DNA of 9,264 nt, taken from contig JAIRTV010000024.1 of the NCBI GenBank assembly GCA_031254675.1, forward strand, positions 1-9,264, read 5' to 3'. The notes beneath the pieces were generated by a model. The model ran no database searches and was not told the DNA's origin. It worked only from the letters and a program-made list of their open reading frames with translations. Both the position numbers and the translations under genes were made by a program. Every line of letters begins with the position of its first letter. The stretch's first letter is position 1. This document shows positions 1 through 8,100 of the stretch, piece after piece. This DNA is from Planctomycetaceae bacterium (lineage in GTDB: Bacteria; Planctomycetota; Planctomycetia; Pirellulales; Thermoguttaceae).

Positions 1-70
1 GATCCAAAGTATTGTTTTTCTTCTCTTTCGACATAAATTTGTTTCATTTAATTATTGGAGATTACAACTC

Positions 71-1207
71 ATGAAAAAAAATAGGAAATTCGATAACAGA
101 TTAAGTGTTCTGCTTTTTCTGGTATTAGGTTTAACCGGTTTGGCTCAAGAAAACGAAATTGCCAACGTGTTACAACCATACGTTGATTCGGGCGAAATGC
201 CCGGTTTTGTAACATTGTTGGCAACGAAAGACAAAATTCTACAAATTAACACAATTGGTTATGCAGATGTTGCTGCCCAAACGCCAATGAATAACGATAC
301 AATTTTCTGGATTGCCTCGTCATCAAAACCATTGGCAGCGGCGGCGGTGATGATTTTGGTTGATGAGGGAAAGATTGATCTTGACGAATCGATCGCAACT
401 TATCTTCCGGAGTTTCGCGATTTGAAACTCGCAGTCCCCAATGACGACGGAACAATTTTGTTGAAAAAACTCGCGAAACTTCCCACGATTCGCCAATGTC
501 TTTCTCATACTGGCGGTTGGAGATTTCTTTCGCCGTACATGCAACGATTTGGGATTGATTCCCTTCCTCCGGTTCGCGCCGCTGAAACTTATGCCATGCT
601 CGCCTTGAATTACGAACCCGGTACGCAATATCTTTATTCCAATATTGGTATCAATATTACTTCGGCGGTGGTCGAAAAAGTTTCCGGTTTGCCGTTTGGC
701 GAGTTTATGAAACAGCGAATCTTTGAACCGCTCGGTATGAAAGAAACAACTTACGTTCCAACTTCGGAACAAGTCAAACGGATTGCCAAATCATACCGTT
801 ACGACAACGAGAAAAAATCGCTTCAAGAAACGAAAATTCATTTTTTGACTTATCCGCTTGACGATCCGCATCATCGTTATGCGGAGGCGGGCGGCGGAAT
901 TTTTTCCACGGCGCCGGAAATTGTCCGTTTTTTTCAGATGCTTGCCAATGACGGCAAATTTCAAGGAAAACAAATTTTGACCGTAAAATCGGTTGAAGAA
1001 ATGCGAACAAAACAAACCGGCACGTATGGTTTGGGACTTGGACTGTTTGGCGATTTTTACGGTCATGGAGGTGCGTATGGTAATGACGCGGTGATTCACA
1101 AACCAACCGGTCATATTGCGATTTACATGGTACAAGTTACCGGTGTTCCCAAACAGAACGAAGCAAAACAACAGTATCAAAAAGCGTTACAAACATTTTT
1201 GAAATGA
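71..1207 (+). CDS. Secreted serine hydrolase, class C beta-lactamase fold (PF00144-like)
   Basis: The 378-residue protein starts with a signal peptide (basic MKKNRK, hydrophobic core at about 11-24, likely cleavage near LAQ/E), so it should act in the periplasm or outside. Family motifs are in order: S83-x-x-K86 (in IASSSKP) carries the expected nucleophile and general base, the LSHTGG block lies at 144-149, Y189-S-N191 is the second motif, and H332-G-G334 replaces the KTG box, as is common in esterases and peptidases of this fold. Length is normal. The family covers beta-lactamases, D-aminopeptidases, DD-peptidases and esterases (EstB type); an esterase or peptidase role is more likely than resistance, but the substrate cannot be read from sequence. 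GGAG at 57-60 lies 10 bases before the ATG and supports this start. No operon partner follows: 481 non-coding bases come next. Confidence 0.93.
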   Translation: MKKNRKFDNRLSVLLFLVLGLTGLAQENEIANVLQPYVDSGEMPGFVTLLATKDKILQINTIGYADVAAQTPMNNDTIFWIASSSKPLAAAAVMILVDEGKIDLDESIATYLPEFRDLKLAVPNDDGTILLKKLAKLPTIRQCLSHTGGWRFLSPYMQRFGIDSLPPVRAAETYAMLALNYEPGTQYLYSNIGINITSAVVEKVSGLPFGEFMKQRIFEPLGMKETTYVPTSEQVKRIAKSYRYDNEKKSLQETKIHFLTYPLDDPHHRYAEAGGGIFSTAPEIVRFFQMLANDGKFQGKQILTVKSVEEMRTKQTGTYGLGLGLFGDFYGHGGAYGNDAVIHKPTGHIAIYMVQVTGVPKQNEAKQQYQKALQTFLK

Positions 1208-1278
1208 TTACAATACGTCGGTTTGTTTGCTATCAAAAAATATCTGCTAGAACGTATTCGAAACTGTTACGAAGTCAT

Positions 1279-1313
1279 TTGACAACTACTTTTCATTGGA
1301 AGAGTGCTAAATT
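1279..1313 (+). promoter_or_regulatory. Candidate promoter with half-CIRCE motif
   Basis: TTGACA (1279-1284) is a perfect -35 hexamer. Seventeen bases later comes GAGTGCTAA (1302-1310), identical to the right arm of the CIRCE operator bound by the heat-shock repressor HrcA, running into TAAATT (1308-1313). The left arm TTAGCACTC is absent at the correct N9 spacing, so this is not a complete HrcA site. The distance from TTGACA to TAAATT is 23 bases, too long for a standard housekeeping promoter. It may be a degenerate heat-shock promoter or chance. Confidence 0.3.
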
Positions 1314-1410
1314 ATTTCTGAAGAATATGTGCTTGAATAATAAAATAGTGGAAAAAAGGTAAAACTAATACAATAATCTCGTTTATGTGAGTTTTATTCC
1401 CTGTGCTTAT

Positions 1411-1440
1411 CTAAGAATTGAAATAACTTAGAATTTCAAT
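1411..1440. repeat. Two interleaved inverted repeats
   Basis: CTAAG (1411-1415) pairs with CTTAG (1427-1431), and ATTGAAAT (1417-1424) pairs with ATTTCAAT (1433-1440); all pairs are perfect. The arms interleave, so the two stems cannot form as ordinary hairpins at the same time. A direct repeat AGAATT with a 16-base period (1414-1419 and 1430-1435) underlies the pattern. It could be a protein-binding site or an RNA element with alternative folds. Confidence 0.45.
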
Positions 1441-1485
1441 ACGATAATTAAATTAGGAACAAATTTTTCAGAATGTAAAATTAAG

Positions 1486-1526
1486 TTGCCGCCAAAGAGC
1501 GACAATGATAACTGATCGTTATTTTT
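1486..1526 (+). terminator. Weak terminator-like double hairpin
   Basis: The first stem pairs TTGCCGC (1486-1492) with GCGACAA (1499-1505), seven positions with one C-A mismatch. Two bases later a second stem pairs ATAAC (1508-1512) with GTTAT (1518-1522), with a T-run at 1522-1526. Stability is modest. It lies about 280 bases after the hydrolase stop, so it would end either that transcript or a separate small RNA. Confidence 0.25.
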
Positions 1527-1688
1527 GTGGTACCCCTATCTTGTCGGTGTGGTACTTTTCGATTAGAATCAGCACTCTTTACATGTTGGAGATCACTTCA
1601 CTTTATTGATTTTTGGGACGTGTTCCAAGACGATGAAAACTCATCGAGTTGTTCTCCGCAAAATTTGATTTTCAATTGATTAGATTTT

Positions 1689-2048
1689 ATGATTAAAAAA
1701 TATTTGTTTTATTTATTTCGTTGGCAACTTTCAACTCCGATTTTGGCTCTCGTTTTATGGACGTTGCGAGGTTATAACGACTGGATAGTGACGGTAATCG
1801 CCAATTTGTTGGGCGGTTTAATCTTTTTTTGGGTAGATCGTTTTATCTTCCGAGTCGAATACCGAAATCCTTTATGGGAAATCAAAGATGATATCGTTTG
1901 TGTCAACTGCGGGAAAATCTGTAAAGGTTATCGTTTGGTCAAAACCTCCAACTATGACCGACTCAACGATAAACATCCCGAATTTCGTTGCGAAATATGT
2001 TCCGAAGAAAAAATCAAACAACTCAATAATCGTGGCGTTATTGTGTAA
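1689..2048 (+). CDS. Small membrane protein with C-terminal zinc ribbon
   Basis: The 119-residue protein has two predicted membrane helices (about 13-27 and 32-49), with RWQLSTP just before or at the start of the first and NLLGGLIFFWVDRFIF covering the second. A soluble tail follows with two CxxC pairs, C71-x-x-C74 and C101-x-x-C104, which could bind one zinc ion as a ribbon; C78 is extra. I recall similar small RWQLSTP...GGLIFFWVDRFIF proteins as uncharacterised, and know no function for them. The basic N-terminus and charged R51 and R55 after helix 2 would place both ends in the cytoplasm. No clear Shine-Dalgarno precedes the ATG (upstream GATTAGATTTT), and no other start is better. The next gene, same strand, begins 86 bases after the stop, so co-transcription is possible. 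Confidence 0.8.
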   Translation: MIKKYLFYLFRWQLSTPILALVLWTLRGYNDWIVTVIANLLGGLIFFWVDRFIFRVEYRNPLWEIKDDIVCVNCGKICKGYRLVKTSNYDRLNDKHPEFRCEICSEEKIKQLNNRGVIV

Positions 2049-2134
2049 TATTATGTAATATTTCGTAACGAATTAAAATGTAATGAGTCCATCAATTATT
2101 CTTTTCAATTTCCGTTTGAAATTTATTTGAGTTC

Positions 2135-3415
2135 ATGTTGACTCTTATTGATCAGTTGGTTGTGAAGCAACCGCACCGAACACCGGAATTTACCGTACAA
2201 GATAAGGAGATTCGGACGATTTTGTGTCCGCAGATGGCACCGATTCATTTTGCGTTGATGCAAGCGGTTTTTGAAAACCATGGTTGTCGTTTCGAAATTC
2301 TGCCCGAAGTTGACCGTAACGCTATTGAAGAAGGGTTGCGGTATGTCAACAACGATGTTTGTTATCCCGCCATCGTTGTTGTCGGGCAACTCATTCAGGC
2401 AATGAAATCCGGTCACTATGATCCTGATCAAACCGCTTTAATGATCTCGCAAACATGTGGTGGTTGTCGGTCAACAAATTATGCTACTTTCTTGAAAATT
2501 GCCGCGGCTAAAGCCGGTTTTCATCATGTACCGATTATTCCGTTCAGTGTTGATATTGCCAACGGTAACACAAAAGGAATTAACGTCAACTTCAAAATGT
2601 TGAAAAAAATGTTTCTTGCCTTTTTGTACGGCGATTTACTGTTGACACTTTCTAATCGTTGTCGTCCTTATGAAACTGTTCGGGAAGCGACCAACTCCTT
2701 GGTTGAGAATTGGATTGCACGGTTGCGGCACGAAATACTTTGCAACAAAAATAATCGCGTTACGGATTTTGCCGCTCAAATTGTCCATGATTTCGATGTT
2801 CTGGAGCTAAACGAAGAACAAATTCGTCCGCGAGTGGGAATTGTCGGAGAAATTCTTGTCAAATATCATCCCGAAGCCAACAATCATTTAATTTCTCTGA
2901 TTGAACAGGAAGGCGGAGAAGTTGTTGTTCCGAATATTCTTGATTTTATGTTATACTGTTTGGTGTCGAATAAACAACGAAAACAGTATTCGCATGTTCC
3001 TTTTTTTGCCGGATTGAAAAGTTCGATTGGGGCGTGGCTTATTGAACATCAACGAAATAAAGTGCGAAACATTCTGAAAAAAAGTCGTCGGTTTACGCCA
3101 ATGGGAACGATTCGTCATTTGGTTCGGTTAGCCGAACCAATTGTTTCCATCTGCAATCACACCGGCGAAGGTTGGCTTCTCACTGCCGAAATGGTCGAAC
3201 TCATTGAAGAAAATGTTCCCAATATTGTTTGTGTCCAACCTTTCGGCTGTTTGCCCAATCATGTTACGGGAAAAGGCGTTCTGAAAGAATTGCGTTCGCG
3301 TTACACTCAGGCGAATATCACGACAATTGATTACGACCCCGGTTCGACCGAAGTTAATCAATTAAATCGGATTAAATTGCTTATGGCAGTTGCGTTACGG
3401 AATAGGCCGAAATGA
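2135..3415 (+). CDS. 2-hydroxyacyl-CoA dehydratase activase-associated protein (COG3581-like), stand-alone
   Basis: This 426-residue protein matches the C-terminal third of the large multidomain activase-related proteins, in which a BadF/HgdC-type ATPase (COG1924), a COG3580/DUF2229 part and this COG3581-type part are fused. Visible marks are NNDVCYP at 73-78, TCGGCRSTNY at 107-116, YGDLLL at 165-170 with the RPYE motif at 177-180, RVGIVGEILVKYHPEANN at 233-250, and near the C-terminus HTGEGWL (342-348) and CVQPFGCLPNHVTGKG (366-381). Cysteines C31, C76, C108, C111, C340, C366 and C372 could ligate an iron-sulfur cluster, as known for the related dehydratases. An in-frame TGA 15 bases before the ATG excludes an N-terminal extension, so the protein is separate rather than a cut fusion. 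No ATPase or dehydratase partner is in the window; only the small zinc-ribbon gene is upstream. Substrate unknown. Confidence 0.85.
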   Translation: MLTLIDQLVVKQPHRTPEFTVQDKEIRTILCPQMAPIHFALMQAVFENHGCRFEILPEVDRNAIEEGLRYVNNDVCYPAIVVVGQLIQAMKSGHYDPDQTALMISQTCGGCRSTNYATFLKIAAAKAGFHHVPIIPFSVDIANGNTKGINVNFKMLKKMFLAFLYGDLLLTLSNRCRPYETVREATNSLVENWIARLRHEILCNKNNRVTDFAAQIVHDFDVLELNEEQIRPRVGIVGEILVKYHPEANNHLISLIEQEGGEVVVPNILDFMLYCLVSNKQRKQYSHVPFFAGLKSSIGAWLIEHQRNKVRNILKKSRRFTPMGTIRHLVRLAEPIVSICNHTGEGWLLTAEMVELIEENVPNIVCVQPFGCLPNHVTGKGVLKELRSRYTQANITTIDYDPGSTEVNQLNRIKLLMAVALRNRPK

Positions 3416-3444
3416 AAATGATAAAAAATGTTCAAATAATCAAA

Positions 3445-3458
3445 TGTTGCTAACAACA
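3445..3458. terminator. Weak hairpin between convergent genes
   Basis: TGTTG (3445-3449) pairs with CAACA (3454-3458) around loop CTAA in the 88-base gap between the convergent COG3581-like and lpxK genes. On the minus strand it is followed, after about 20 bases, by a run of T. The stem is only 5 bp, so this is a weak candidate for shared termination. Confidence 0.15.
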
Positions 3459-3503
3459 AGAATTGGTCTTTTGTCCTATTTCCAAGAATTTTCCGTTTAC
3501 CGT

Positions 3504-4607
3504 TTAACATTGCCCAGGCAACTGTTTTTGGAGAAGTTTTCGAAACGGTTCTTCGCCGGAAAGAAACCGAATGTTGATCAATACGGCATGAACAGGAATC
3601 GTACCGGAAACAAGATGTTCGATTTTAACAAAATCCTTCATCGTGCAAAGAATCGAATCAACATTTTCTTGCTGTGCTTTTTTTTCTAAATGGTTTATGT
3701 CTTCCGTATTGAATTGATGATGGTCTGGAAAAGGAATCAATTCGACTATTTCCGCTTCGCAATGTTCTAGTGTTTGGCGGAACGCATTGGGATTGCCAAT
3801 ACCGCAGAACGCCAATATCCGCTTGCCGCGAATTGCAGAAATTTCCGTTTCTGTTTTCGTTTGGTTTTGAGTTTGAGTTTCTGTATGATTTTTTGAAATG
3901 GAAAGAAGTGATTGCGGTTCGTGAACGATTTCGCCCCAAAGAATGTTGGGTGCCAATATTTGTACACGATCACGAATTTTCCGGCGTTGCGTTTCATCAA
4001 TCAAATCAGCGCGAGAAAGGAAAACAACATTTGCCCGACGCAATGAAGTTACCGATTCGCGAAGCATTCCGCGTGGAAAAATATGTTCATAGCCAAACGG
4101 TTGCAACGCATCCAGCAAAACGATATCAAGATTTCGAGCAATTCGTCGATGTTGAAATGCATCGTCGAGAATCAACAAGTCAATGTTTCCGGAATCAAGA
4201 AAATCCTGTGCAGCGGCAATTCTGTTGCGATTAAGGCGGTGGGAAACGGACGGCAAACGGAAGGCGAGTTCGAGAAATTCATCATTGACACCGTTGCCTG
4301 ATTGCCCGTAGCCCCGACTGATAATACCGGGTTGGAGTTCCTGATCGAGAAAAAAACGACCAAGCCACGCAACCAATGGTGATTTACCGGTTCCGCCGAG
4401 CGTTAAGTTGCCGACGGAAATAATTGGTATCGGTAATTGATAAGTTGGCAAAACGCCGGAATCATAAAAGAAATTCCGTAATAATGTTACGGAGAAATAC
4501 GGCAACTCCAGCAAATTCAGCAATCCGCGAACCGCCCTTGCCGCCAATCCTTGCTGTTGACCGCTAACTAATTCCCGAAACGTATTCGCATCAATCGGTG
4601 TTGACAT
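3504..4607 (-). CDS. lpxK: Tetraacyldisaccharide 4'-kinase LpxK
   Basis: LpxK phosphorylates the 4' position of the tetraacyldisaccharide 1-phosphate precursor of lipid A at the inner face of the cytoplasmic membrane, using ATP. The 367-residue protein has the full set of marks: membrane-associating N-terminus (about 20-50), SVGNLTLGGTGKSP with Walker A GGTGKS at 71-76, RGYG at 98-101, DDAFQHRR at 148-155 (the DDxFQH catalytic block), PRGMLRE at 178-184, SRADL at 198-202, FCGIGNP at 267-273, DHHQF at 295-299 and TMKD at 322-325. The opening TFRELVSGQQQG followed by a LPYF...RN..YD pattern is the style of planctomycetal LpxK. Unusual is a Thr/Gln/Lys-rich linker at 238-256 before the C-terminal domain, slightly lengthening the protein. 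No clear Shine-Dalgarno precedes the ATG, but the N-terminal match supports it. A small secreted-protein gene ends 33 bases upstream on the same strand. Confidence 0.96.
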   Translation of the reverse strand: MSTPIDANTFRELVSGQQQGLAARAVRGLLNLLELPYFSVTLLRNFFYDSGVLPTYQLPIPIISVGNLTLGGTGKSPLVAWLGRFFLDQELQPGIISRGYGQSGNGVNDEFLELAFRLPSVSHRLNRNRIAAAQDFLDSGNIDLLILDDAFQHRRIARNLDIVLLDALQPFGYEHIFPRGMLRESVTSLRRANVVFLSRADLIDETQRRKIRDRVQILAPNILWGEIVHEPQSLLSISKNHTETQTQNQTKTETEISAIRGKRILAFCGIGNPNAFRQTLEHCEAEIVELIPFPDHHQFNTEDINHLEKKAQQENVDSILCTMKDFVKIEHLVSGTIPVHAVLINIRFLSGEEPFRKLLQKQLPGQC

Positions 4608-4640
4608 AAATTTTGATTGAAATTTTAATCTAAATTATTT

Positions 4641-5030
4641 CTATTTTGATAGTTTTGTTTTTTCTGCTGTTTTGATATGTTGTTCGATTTCTTCCGGTGA
4701 TGAATTTGTTTTTGTGACACGAGCGTAAAGGTCTCCCAATGCAAGCCCCATACAAATATGACGACTGAAATCATTCGATGGATTTTTGTATTCGGATATA
4801 ATAGCGGGAATAATATCCGTTCCTTTTTTTTCCAAGTCTTTGAATGACTGTAAGGTAGAATACGGTGCTATTTTGCCACGACATTCCCAGTCATCCGGTG
4901 GATAAGTCTCTATTATTTCACGCAACATTAACTTAATGTTTTTTTCTAAATTTTCATGTTGTGCAAAAATAATGTTTGAGCAAAAAACAAACGGCAAGAA
5001 TAATAAACATGAAAACCAAAATACTCGCAT
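4641..5030 (-). CDS. Small secreted protein of unknown function
   Basis: From the chosen start the protein has 129 residues: a signal peptide (MRVFWFSCLLFLPFVFCSNIIFA, cleavage likely near residue 23) and a mature part of about 106 residues that is mostly helical and charged. I do not recognise a family. Marks are DDWECRG at 46-52, ALGDLY at 97-102 and a Lys/Glu-rich tail. The block from about 60 to 103 (LQSFKDLEKKGTDIIPAIIS then GLALGDLY) has the rhythm of a HEAT-like helix pair, but that is a weak impression. An in-frame ATG at 5048 would add six residues (MSKGIP) ahead of the signal peptide. I prefer 5030 because AAAAGG lies 7 bases before it, while only GAG precedes the other. It lies between the giant gene and lpxK on the same strand and may be co-transcribed with lpxK. 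Confidence 0.75.
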   Translation of the reverse strand: MRVFWFSCLLFLPFVFCSNIIFAQHENLEKNIKLMLREIIETYPPDDWECRGKIAPYSTLQSFKDLEKKGTDIIPAIISEYKNPSNDFSRHICMGLALGDLYARVTKTNSSPEEIEQHIKTAEKTKLSK

Positions 5031-5189
5031 TGGGATACCTTTTGACATAATTGATCTCAGTTAGGCATAAACAACAATTATTTGTAATAATGTTTCATAT
5101 TGCCGTACGCAGCTCTTGTTACGCCCTCTTCAAACAGTTTTGCGTGATGTTTTCTGCGATTGCCAAAAGTTGTTGACGAATTGGTGTTA

Positions 5190-8100
5190 TTATTGATTCC
5201 AGATGGGAATGGGCGGCAAATATTGGAAAGGATTGAGTCGTTGCCAAGGAGTTGGCGAAGCGGGTTGTTGGGGCGGCGCGGAAGGCAACACCGGAACCTC
5301 AAACCGCACCGCCGCAATAGTTATATCGTCAATATGAACTTCGCCCAAACCTTGTAACCCAAACGTTACATAATAATTGCCGTCCGCTGGAATATTGCGG
5401 TAAAACGCGAATTCCCGCCAAGTTCCTGTTTCCAGAAATCGCAACGCCAACGATTCCCCGCCCAGCGAATCGAAGATCATTAAACCATCCACCGTTGATT
5501 CCAACCGCCGCGGAATACGAATCCAACCACTCACACAAATCATTTCGCCCAAACGAACCGGAATTGGAGGAGTTGTCATCCAAATGGGCGCCGTTTCCAA
5601 TTGTGCCGGTTTGTCCGCCGAACCCGACGGCAACACAACCATCTGCAACCCCTTTTGACCGGATCGTTTGGCATTCGCAACCGTGTCCCGTTTCGGAGAA
5701 GCAACCCCATCAATACGATGCGAAACCGTTTCCCAACCCGCTTGAGTCATTCGGTACAAATCTTCCATGTCACCACAAAGTAACCGGTTTTCGCCCAATG
5801 TTGCGCCGTTAGTTCGCTGGTAAGCCGTCAGATAATAAGGCAATGTCGCAAATGTTACTGAAACAGGCGTCATACAAAGATTGAGTTCGTGCCGTGTTGC
5901 CTCCAACAACATTTCCCGCGCCACCACACGAAGCCCCCGCGTTGCAATCTCCGCCTGAAGATAAGCACGCGCATAATCCGGCGGACGACGTTGCGCAAGA
6001 TTTTTCGCAAGATCAATTGCACTCTTTGTCGTGTTTACCATTGTTTCCTGCTCTTTGACTGCAATAAGCGGTAAATTGTCTTTGGGATGAATTGGAATCG
6101 TTTTTGTTTCGGCAGATTGTTTCAACACGGAAAGAACTTGTTCGGTTGCGGCTAACTGCAATTCCGCAAGACGACAGGCTAAATACGCCGCACGAGGTCC
6201 AATATCTTTTGCCCGTTTTCCGATATTGGCGTAGATTGCATCGGCTTCGCCAAAAAAAATCAACGAATTAAGATTCGCTTCCGGCAACTCAATCTGAACT
6301 CCACCCGCAACCCGCTTCGTGTCAATCGGATAAAGACCGCCAGGAACCAAATGATAAGCGTCATAAGTTTCAGGAATCCCCGAAATAATATATTTGACAT
6401 TGCCGACAATCGCCGCACTGAGAACTTGTTGATTGCGATTTTCCTGCCAAATCGGAATCAGTAACCGCGAACGACCCGATTGAATCACCGCACTCGACAT
6501 TGGACGACGATTCGATTTTACCAACGCCGATGAGACATTGCCCGCCGCAAACCATTCTTCAATGAGTTGGAGTTGCCAATTGAGCAATTCGAGTGATGTT
6601 CGACGAAATTCACTTTCGGGATCGTTGTTTGTGAGCGGTGTGTTCGACGTGAATAAAATTCCATGCGCTCCTGTTGCCAAAGCTAAATAAACTTGCATCC
6701 GCAGTTGTTCATAAGAAAAGGGGCAAATTGATTGCGGATTTCCTTCAAACATAGTCCATTGGTCGGCAAGTTTTTGTGATGGTTGTGTTTGCACCGTACA
6801 CCAAAAGGGCGTGTCCGGTCGCGCTAACAATAAATAGGATTGCTGCCAATCTCGCAACGCCAGAAAATCCAACGACGACAGAAGTGGTTCGCGTCGCATC
6901 ATTAAAATATCGGCAATCCGGCTGTATTCGCGAACTCCGCTTCGTGCCGTACAAAGAACCGGACGCCGCCGAACCCGATCCGCGCTTTGCAACACCGAAA
7001 CCCATTGCGAATAAGCCGTATGATTTGGTTGCGTACACTCGTCGCCAAGATTCCACGCTAAAACATTGTCAAAAGACGAATCAATTACTGTTGCCCCTAA
7101 CGAAGAATGTTGTGCGGAGGTTGCCGGATTGAATTTTGTGGCGGTTGCCAATTCGGACGGACCGGGCGGCGGACAGATCAACCAAATTCCTGCGTTTTTT
7201 GCTTCTTGCAACAGCGCTGTGGTGGGACGTTCTTTAACCCATGCTGCGTTAAATTCGAGTTGGCGCAAAAAAGTCAACGGTTCGCCGTTGTACTCGACCG
7301 CACGAACTCCAATTGGAATATCGTCAACAGAAAGAACTTGATCCGAAAGACGAATCGGCAACAACGATGCCGGTGAAATATTTTGCGATTGTTGATTTGT
7401 CAACGAAAACCGAATTTCATCTTGCTCCGAAAACACGGAACGCGCCAATTTGTCCGGTAGATTCAGTGAAGTTGGCGGCGGTGTGGTTGGTGAAGGAGGA
7501 GTTGGCGAATAGGGAATGATTGTTGTGTCTGTGGTGTTGATACGAATGTTGGTTGGTGTGTTGAGTTCGGTTTTCCTGCCAACGTCGGAAGGAGAATTGC
7601 CGGAGACCGGCGTGGCTCGCAAGGGCAACGAAGGACGGTTGGCGAGCGGTGAAATCCATTCGGTATTGCCGCCCGAATTTTGTAAGCGGGTTGTTTGAAC
7701 ATACACTGACTTCAAACCGGCTTCGATTTTGAATCCGTCAAAATTAATCGGATCAAAACGCGGAGGGAATGATGTTTGCCTTTCGAGTTCGCAACGATTC
7801 AGAATGACGTCGGCAACAACGACATGACCAACAACTTCAAGAGAATCAACCCAAAGAACTTTTGAGGTTTTTGATGTTGGTGAAGTCGGTGAAGTTGGCG
7901 ATGTAGTGGTTGGGGTAGTGGAAGTGGTTGTTGGTGCCGGTTCGACAAAAAGAACAATTTGCCGAACATATTTATCGCGTAAATCGAGATTTATTTTGAG
8001 TTCGGCGCGGAGTAATTTTCCTAGTCGTTCTGCTTGTTGAAATAAGGTTGAATTGCCGTTTTTGTCCCAAAAGCCGAGTTTTTCCCAATTTCCTGATCCG

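Larger units (their letters stand above)
1208..1688. other. Intergenic region with regulatory-like structure, no gene
   Basis: No reading frame here looks like a protein; the longest open stretches are short and low in coding character. What is visible: a TTGACA plus GAGTGCTAA element near 1279-1313, a pair of overlapping inverted repeats at 1411-1440, two adjacent hairpins at 1486-1522 ending in a T-run, and a second near-CIRCE half motif (TCAGCACTC, 1569-1577) in the opposite orientation. The tract could be a long leader of the next gene or contain a small RNA of about 200 bases (roughly 1315-1526). Both are inference. Confidence 0.6.

Noticed and set aside
323..772. 149-codon minus-strand frame inside the serine hydrolase gene
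   Set aside because: It is antisense to a gene with all family motifs, and its translation shows no domain.
1284..1310. Complete CIRCE operator
   Set aside because: Only the right arm GAGTGCTAA is present; the bases at the left-arm position do not match TTAGCACTC.
1411..1440. H-type RNA pseudoknot from the interleaved stems
   Set aside because: The connecting loops would be only 1-2 bases for stems of 5 and 8 bp, too short to cross the grooves; alternative hairpins are more realistic.
3770..4234. 154-codon frame on + opposite lpxK
   Set aside because: It lies wholly inside the well-supported lpxK gene on the other strand and has no family marks.
5078..5317. 79-codon minus-strand frame overlapping the 3' end of the giant gene
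   Set aside because: Most of it overlaps the giant gene in another frame, and the remaining tail has no ribosome site of its own or recognisable motif.
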